Positions 15,862-20,660 of a DNA stretch of 20,660 nucleotides are shown here, piece after piece; position 1 is the stretch's first letter; every line of letters begins with the position of its first letter. Source of the stretch: Bacteroidales bacterium (GTDB lineage: Bacteria > Bacteroidota > Bacteroidia > Bacteroidales > F082); assembly GCA_029983675.1 (NCBI GenBank), contig JASBYY010000048.1:1-20660 (forward strand), given 5' to 3'. Under the pieces are notes generated by a model. The model saw only the letters and a program-made list of their open reading frames with translations, had not been told where the DNA came from and did not search any database. The position numbers were made by a program, and so were the translations under genes.

Positions 15862-17069
15862 AACGATGTGTTTTTTTAGGCTTGGTTTTTATTTTTGCCT
15901 TTGCAATAACAGCTTACGGACAACGTTCCAAGGAATCGCTGGAACGAGAGATTGCCGCCTTGCAACGTGAGATAGCAACGGCAAACGCATTGTTGAAAGA
16001 AAACAAGAAGAGTAAGCAAGTCACACTGAATCAGGTTTCTATCCTCGATAAGAAAATACAGCAGCGCCAACAGCTTATCAAAACCTATAAGCAACAGATA
16101 GGAGTGCTCGACAATAGCATTAGGGGAGGACAAGCCCGTATCAAAACCCTTCAATCCGACCTGAAAGAGCTGCGTATGGAGTACTCGAAGATGCTCGTTT
16201 TCGCCTATAAGAACAGAAATCATTATGACAGACTTGGGTTTCTGTTGGCCTCAAAGGATTTTAACCAAGCATACAGCCGGATGCGATATATCCGTCAGTT
16301 CAACGATGCACGCAAGGAAAAAATGAACCGGATTGCAGCCACCGAAAAACAAGTGAGCGACGAAGTGCTTTCATGTCAAACAGCGCGACACCGTCAGGAA
16401 GAACTGATGAAAGACGAGAAAGTGCAGCAAGGTACGCTTCAGAAGGAAAAAGACGTGCTAAACACACAGGTGGAGACCTTGAAAAAGGAAGGCAGCCGCA
16501 TTCAACAGTCGATAAAGAAGAAACAACAGGAGCAACAGCGGTTGCAGAAATTAGTGGAACAAATCATTGCGGAAGAAATCCGGAAAGCCAACGTAGCTAA
16601 GGGAAAAAAAGGAGAAGGCAAGTCTATGGCGCTCACCCCGGCAGAAAAAAAACTGTCAACGGGTTTTGCCGGTAACAAAGGTGCTTTGCCGTGGCCGGCG
16701 GAACGTGGCGTGATTGCTTCAACGTTTGGCAAACATGAGCATCCGGTGTCTTCCAAAGTCATAGTGACCAACAACGGCATAGACATTGCGACACCAGCCC
16801 ATGCGAAGGCCAGATCCGTTTTTGAAGGGGTTGTGGTCAGCGTGAACAAGCTGACGGCTACAAACAACGCCGTTATCATTCGCCATGGCGATTATTTCAC
16901 AGTGTATTCCAATCTCGAAGAAGTGTATGTGAAACGGGGCGACAAGGTGAAGACCAAGGAAGATATAGGACGTGTTCACACCGATACTGCCGAAGGCAAG
17001 ACCGAACTGCATTTCGAGCTTTGGCACGGCAAGGAAAAAACTAATCCGGCTTCTTGGCTAGCACGTTGA
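15858..17069 (+). CDS. EnvC-like murein hydrolase activator (degenerate LytM/M23 domain)
   Basis: A 403-residue periplasmic protein: signal peptide (cleavage probably after AYG near residue 21), a long coiled coil (about 23-250), a short linker, and a C-terminal LytM domain (about 278-401) starting LPWPAERGVIASTFG. The layout is that of EnvC, which binds and activates cell-wall amidases during septum splitting. The metal-site residues of active M23 peptidases are mostly lost. The first His of HxxxD is Asn305 (NNGID, Asp309 kept), the middle His is Asn352 (YSNL), and the first His of HxH is Glu383 (ELH, His385 kept). It should therefore be an activator rather than an endopeptidase. Many annotation pipelines would still label it an M23 peptidase. 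The cognate amidase is not in the window. Confidence 0.9.
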   Translation: MKRCVFLGLVFIFAFAITAYGQRSKESLEREIAALQREIATANALLKENKKSKQVTLNQVSILDKKIQQRQQLIKTYKQQIGVLDNSIRGGQARIKTLQSDLKELRMEYSKMLVFAYKNRNHYDRLGFLLASKDFNQAYSRMRYIRQFNDARKEKMNRIAATEKQVSDEVLSCQTARHRQEELMKDEKVQQGTLQKEKDVLNTQVETLKKEGSRIQQSIKKKQQEQQRLQKLVEQIIAEEIRKANVAKGKKGEGKSMALTPAEKKLSTGFAGNKGALPWPAERGVIASTFGKHEHPVSSKVIVTNNGIDIATPAHAKARSVFEGVVVSVNKLTATNNAVIIRHGDYFTVYSNLEEVYVKRGDKVKTKEDIGRVHTDTAEGKTELHFELWHGKEKTNPASWLAR

Positions 17070-17085
17070 CAATGCAAGAATTACT

Positions 17086-17316
17086 ATGCGAACAAAATAC
17101 TTAATACTGCTCCTCATAACGGCCTTATTTGTGGTTGCCTGCGGTTCCCGAAAAAACATGCCGGGCCGTCGTCGTGCACCACGCAATTGCAAAGGCTGTA
17201 CCAAGTGGTCCTACGTGCTTCCTGCCGATACCATAGTGCCTGAGCAGGCAAGCTATGCTTCTGTGCAGCAGTCTCTCAATCAAACTAAGCTTTCTTTTCT
17301 CCCTCCGGACTTATGA
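17086..17316 (+). CDS. Small lipoprotein with CxxC motif, unknown function
   Basis: A 76-residue predicted lipoprotein. A hydrophobic N-terminus ends in the lipobox VVAC, with the acylated cysteine at residue 19. A basic patch (GRRRAPR) follows, then CKGCTKWS around residues 36-43, then a short tail without predicted structure. The mature part is under 60 residues. The CxxC pair could bind metal or form a disulfide, but two cysteines alone do not define a site. It begins 16 bases after the EnvC-like gene and overlaps the SprT-like gene by four bases (ATGA at 17313-17316). That arrangement supports it being a genuine expressed gene. I do not recognise a characterised homologue. Confidence 0.75.
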   Translation: MRTKYLILLLITALFVVACGSRKNMPGRRRAPRNCKGCTKWSYVLPADTIVPEQASYASVQQSLNQTKLSFLPPDL

Positions 17317-17927
17317 AAGAAGCATACGAAAACATATTGAAGCAGTATTTTCCGGCAGCGGCGATTCCGCAAGTAGTGGCTTCTGTTGACAACCGCTGCT
17401 TCAGTATTGTTTTTAAGCCGCCGCGCCGTACCAAACTCGGCGATTTCCGACCACCACGCAATAGGGGCGATGTCTGTGTCATCACATTGAATCAAAACTT
17501 GCATCCATTTCAGATGCTCATTACTTTTGTGCACGAACTCGCTCATTATGATGTGTATAAAAAGTACGGTAACCGTGTAAAACCGCATGGCGACGAATGG
17601 AAGTCAACATTTTCCGACCTGATGCAGCCTTATCTCGTTCCTGCCGTATTTCCAGAAGATGTGCTTGCACAACTCCAGCAACACCTTTGCAATATTGCCG
17701 CCAGCAGCAGTGCCGATCTCGATCTGCTTAGCGTACTGCGGTCGTATGAACCTCCGCGCGATGGTTTTGTCACAGTCGAGGAGATTCAAATGGGAGCGGA
17801 GTTTATTACGGAGAAAGGATTGCTGTTGCAAAAAGGAGCACGCCTGCGAAAACGCTATAAGTGCTATTGCAAAGCGAAAAACCAATACTATCTTGTCAAC
17901 CCGCTGCTCGAAGTGCTACCGGCTTAG
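17313..17927 (+). CDS. SprT-like zinc-dependent protein
   Basis: A 204-residue protein with the zincin motif HELAH at residues 74-78 and a downstream His in KPHGDEWK, the usual third ligand of the SprT/Spartan-type fold. Near the C-terminus YKCYCKAKNQYYL resembles the reduced zinc-binding element that follows the SprT core, though with only two cysteines. There is no signal peptide, so it should be cytoplasmic. The family includes metalloproteases acting on DNA-protein crosslinks in eukaryotes; the role of bacterial members is poorly defined and activity here is inference. The start overlaps the small lipoprotein stop by four bases. It is odd to find a cytoplasmic zincin coupled to a lipoprotein; operon convenience is the simplest explanation. 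Confidence 0.85.
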   Translation: MKEAYENILKQYFPAAAIPQVVASVDNRCFSIVFKPPRRTKLGDFRPPRNRGDVCVITLNQNLHPFQMLITFVHELAHYDVYKKYGNRVKPHGDEWKSTFSDLMQPYLVPAVFPEDVLAQLQQHLCNIAASSSADLDLLSVLRSYEPPRDGFVTVEEIQMGAEFITEKGLLLQKGARLRKRYKCYCKAKNQYYLVNPLLEVLPA

Positions 17928-17987
17928 CAAACGACAGGAAAAGCAAAAGATGCTTATAAATGATGGATTGAAAAAATACTTGAAACA

Positions 17988-19979
17988 ATGAAATACAAAA
18001 TTTTATACATTTCCATGCTGTTGCTGATAAACTTTTGCGCTACTGCAAAGCAGCAAACCTTTGTTTTGAAATCACCCGATCAGCAACTGACCATTACCAT
18101 AAATACCGGCGACAGGTTATGTTATTCGGTGTGTCACAATGGAACCACCATCCTTGCCGATTCTCCCATCGCAATGACCTTGGAAAATGGAACGGTATTG
18201 GGAAAAGATATGAAAAAAGTCAAAGCGTCGCGTCGTGAAGTGCGTCAATCCTTGAAAGCAGCATTTTACAAGCGCAGTGTCATAAATGATGATTTCAACG
18301 AAATTGTCCTTACCGTTGCCAAGCGGTGTAAAGTGATTTTCAGAGCTTACAATGAAGGAGTTGCCTATCGTTTTCTCACCGAGATGTCGGAAGACATCAT
18401 TGTGAAAAGCGAAATGGTCAACTTTAATTTCGACAAGGATTATCAGGTTCGCATTCCTTATGTAAACACAAGGGAAGAAAATATTGATAATATTGAAAAT
18501 CAGTGTTTTAATTCGTTTGAAAATGTTTATACCCCTACAAGCCTTAGCAAAATGGCGGGTAATAGGCTTGTGTTTTTGCCTTGCCTTGTCGAACTTGACG
18601 ATGGAAAAAAGCTGGTGATTACCGAAGCGGATTTAGAGGATTACCCCGGCATGATGCTGCGTAATGCGAACGGAGTTCATGCGTTATGCTCCTATCATGC
18701 ACCCTATCCAAAAACCGAGGAGCAGGGAGGGTATAACAACCTGCAATATTTGGTGACCTCGCGCGAGGATTATATTGCCCGGACGAAAGGGATCCGCGCT
18801 TTTCCATGGCGTTGTCTGATTATTTCGGAACGCGATGCCGATCTTGCCGATAGTGATATGGTGTATCAGTTGGCCGCACCCTCCCGTGTCGGCGATTCTT
18901 CGTGGATAAAACCGGGAAAGGTAGCTTGGGACTGGTGGAATGCTTGGGGGCTTCGCAATACCGATTTTGAGCCGGGTGTCAATGATGCGACTTATGAATA
19001 CTATATCGACTTCGCCAGCCGCTACGGTATCGAATATGTCATTCTCGACGAAGGATGGGCAGTCAACAAGCAGGCCGACTTGTTTCAGGTGGTGCCCGAA
19101 ATCCATTTGTCCCATCTGGTGGACTATGCCAAAACACGTAACGTGGGTCTTGTGCTATGGGCCGGATATGCCGCTATGGAGAAGGACATGGAAAAGGTGT
19201 GCCGACATTATTCCAATATGGGCATAAGAGGCTTTAAGGTCGATTTTATGGACCGTGACGATCAAAAAATGGTCAATTTTTATTACCGAATGGCAGAGAC
19301 CGCAGCTCGTTACCACCTTTTTGTTGATTTTCATGGCGCCTACAAGCCCACCGGCATGAACCGCACCTATCCCAACGTGCTCAATGTTGAAGGCGTTTTC
19401 GGATTGGAGCAGGTCAAATGGAACAACGATTGTGATCTTGTCACTTACGAAACCCTCCTTCCGTTTATCCGTATGGTGGCCGGGCCGATGGATTTCACCC
19501 AAGGTGCTATGAAAAACGCCTCCCAAACGCATTTTAAGGCTGATTACAGCGCACCGATGAGCCAAGGCACCCGTTGCCGTCAGCTGGCGGAATATGTGGT
19601 TTTTGAAGCGCCTTTTAGCATGTTGTGCGATAGCCCGAGCAACTACATGGAGGAAGAGGAGTGCACACAGCTCATAGCACGCCTCCCGACAACTTGGGAC
19701 GAAACCGTAGTACTCGACGGTAAGGCGGGTGAATATGTGGTGGTGGCGCGGAAAAAAGACTTCAGATGGTATATAGGAGCCATCACCAATTGGACGGAGC
19801 GTGACTTGGTGCTTGACCTCACACCCTTAAAAGGCGGCGCAAAGTCAGGGCGTATTTTCCGCGACGGTCCCAAAGCCAATGAAAACGCACAGGATTATAT
19901 TTCCGAAACGACACAAGTGATGGGCAATCAGGTGAAAGTACATCTCGCCAAAGGCGGCGGAATGCTACTAATATGGTAA
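17988..19979 (+). CDS. Glycoside hydrolase family 97, retaining type (alpha-galactosidase-like)
   Basis: A 663-residue secreted enzyme with a signal peptide (about 1-20, ending CATA before Lys). Three regions follow: an N-terminal beta-sandwich (about 22-290), a catalytic barrel beginning near WDWWNAWG (about 318), and a C-terminal beta domain. Family 97 has inverting (SusB-like) and retaining branches. This sequence has Asp419 in KVDFMDRDDQ, where the retaining branch has its nucleophile, and Glu474 in FGLEQ. The 55-residue spacing equals that of Asp415/Glu470 in the characterised retaining alpha-galactosidase of Bacteroides thetaiotaomicron. FHGAYKPTGMNRTYPN is also of the retaining type. 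Galactosidase specificity is likely but not proven. The gene lies 60 bases after the SprT-like gene, and no SusC/SusD pair or other polysaccharide-utilisation gene is visible nearby. Confidence 0.92.
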   Translation: MKYKILYISMLLLINFCATAKQQTFVLKSPDQQLTITINTGDRLCYSVCHNGTTILADSPIAMTLENGTVLGKDMKKVKASRREVRQSLKAAFYKRSVINDDFNEIVLTVAKRCKVIFRAYNEGVAYRFLTEMSEDIIVKSEMVNFNFDKDYQVRIPYVNTREENIDNIENQCFNSFENVYTPTSLSKMAGNRLVFLPCLVELDDGKKLVITEADLEDYPGMMLRNANGVHALCSYHAPYPKTEEQGGYNNLQYLVTSREDYIARTKGIRAFPWRCLIISERDADLADSDMVYQLAAPSRVGDSSWIKPGKVAWDWWNAWGLRNTDFEPGVNDATYEYYIDFASRYGIEYVILDEGWAVNKQADLFQVVPEIHLSHLVDYAKTRNVGLVLWAGYAAMEKDMEKVCRHYSNMGIRGFKVDFMDRDDQKMVNFYYRMAETAARYHLFVDFHGAYKPTGMNRTYPNVLNVEGVFGLEQVKWNNDCDLVTYETLLPFIRMVAGPMDFTQGAMKNASQTHFKADYSAPMSQGTRCRQLAEYVVFEAPFSMLCDSPSNYMEEEECTQLIARLPTTWDETVVLDGKAGEYVVVARKKDFRWYIGAITNWTERDLVLDLTPLKGGAKSGRIFRDGPKANENAQDYISETTQVMGNQVKVHLAKGGGMLLIW

Positions 19980-20023
19980 TTAATAGATTTGATAATCAGA
20001 ATATTGCGTTCGTTTTCACTCAA

Positions 20024-20660
20024 TCACCTGAGGGTTGTGCGATCCGATTCGAAAAAGGATTTGAAACAGTTCCAAATCTGGGTGTCGGGAGGTAGAGCAA
20101 CGATTTCGACAGGTGTTTTTTGCACAGGATGTTCGAATGATACCCTGTAGGCGTGTAGGCTGATGGAGGCATCCGGATTGGAGCGGGGAAAACCATATTT
20201 CAGATCTCCCTTTATGGGACAACCGATATGGGCCATTTGGCAGCGTATCTGATGATGCCGACCTGTAAACAATTCTATTTCAATTAAATAGTAATTATCT
20301 GATTTCCCAACAATACGGTAACTCAAACGGGCTAACTTGGCTTCCTTGGTGCCAGGTTTTGTAACGAACGACTTGTTTTGCTGCTCGTTTTTGACCAAAT
20401 AGTCTTCTAACACATCGGCATTCTTAGGCGGACGGTTTTTCACTACGGCAAGATAAATCTTCTGAAAGTTCCTGTCCTTTACCATCAGGGTCATGCGCGA
20501 CAAGGCTTTGCTGGTCTTGGCAAAAATGACGGCACCGCTCACAGGGCGGTCGATGCGGTGTACAAGACCGGCAAATACATTGCCGGGCTTGTCGTACTTT
20601 TTTTTGATGCAGGTCTTGACATCATCCAGCAGGCAGATGTCGCCCGTCTTGTCACCCTGC
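20024..20660 (-). CDS. RluA-family pseudouridine synthase (5' end outside window)
   Basis: A partial gene: the reading frame stays open from the stop at 20024 to the right edge, giving 211 visible codons, so the true start is beyond the window. Reading the edge bases in frame gives FAGLVHRIDRPVSGAVIFAK. This contains the RluA signature HRIDxxxSG with the catalytic Asp codon at 20549-20551. Further family segments follow: KIYLAVVKN, ARLSYRIV, LIEIELFTGRHHQIRCQMAH and the GCPIKGDLKYG loop. The enzyme isomerises uridine to pseudouridine in rRNA or tRNA; the target cannot be told without the N-terminus. A GTG at 20540-20542 is in frame but would cut off the catalytic Asp, so it is not the start. 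The gene converges on the GH97 gene with a 44-base gap and no clear terminator. Confidence 0.93.
   Translation of the reverse strand, partial: QGDKTGDICLLDDVKTCIKKKYDKPGNVFAGLVHRIDRPVSGAVIFAKTSKALSRMTLMVKDRNFQKIYLAVVKNRPPKNADVLEDYLVKNEQQNKSFVTKPGTKEAKLARLSYRIVGKSDNYYLIEIELFTGRHHQIRCQMAHIGCPIKGDLKYGFPRSNPDASISLHAYRVSFEHPVQKTPVEIVALPPDTQIWNCFKSFFESDRTTLR

Noticed and set aside
19980..20023. Bidirectional terminator between the convergent GH97 and pseudouridine synthase genes
   Set aside because: No stem of useful length with flanking T or A runs is visible in the 44 bases.
20024..20542. Treating the pseudouridine synthase as a complete 172-residue protein starting at the GTG at 20542
   Set aside because: The frame stays open to the window edge and the upstream part contains the catalytic HRID motif.

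Overview
The window reads as a chromosomal segment from a member of the Bacteroidota, most likely the Bacteroidales. Three things point there. The neighbour sets DUF4175 - ybeY - mnmG and flippase - dut - TPR protein - DUF4292 - EnvC-like protein are typical of the group. Starts lack strong Shine-Dalgarno sequences. Several upstream regions carry the Bacteroidota -7 promoter consensus TANNTTTG. I cannot name genus or species, and I see no phage, transposase, CRISPR array, rRNA or tRNA.

Layout. Bases 1-461 hold no credible gene but contain at least three copies, plus one fragment, of an interspersed hairpin repeat whose stems vary while pairing is kept. Bases 462-7166 hold four forward genes: a membrane-anchored DUF4175 protein with a very long coiled coil, the rRNA-maturation RNase YbeY, the tRNA-modification enzyme MnmG, and a methyltransferase with an N-terminal CxxC pair. 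mnmG is flanked by two sequences resembling the chromosome-partition site parS (15/16 and 14/16 to TGTTTCACGTGAAACA). Bases 7359-11006 encode a 1215-residue NtrY-like sensor histidine kinase with many membrane spans and no response regulator beside it.

Bases 11158-19979 are a tight forward run: MOP-type flippase, dUTPase, secreted TPR protein, DUF4292 lipoprotein, EnvC-like amidase activator with a degenerate LytM domain, 76-residue lipoprotein, SprT-like zinc protein, and a GH97 glycosidase of the retaining type. Two ATGA overlaps (DUF4292/EnvC and small lipoprotein/SprT) suggest translational coupling. The window ends in a reverse-strand RluA-type pseudouridine synthase that runs off the right edge.

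Taken together this is mostly housekeeping: RNA maturation and modification, nucleotide hygiene and envelope building. The parts most worth a second look are the parS-like pair around mnmG, the covarying hairpin repeats, and the conserved but poorly characterised envelope block from the TPR protein to the small lipoprotein.
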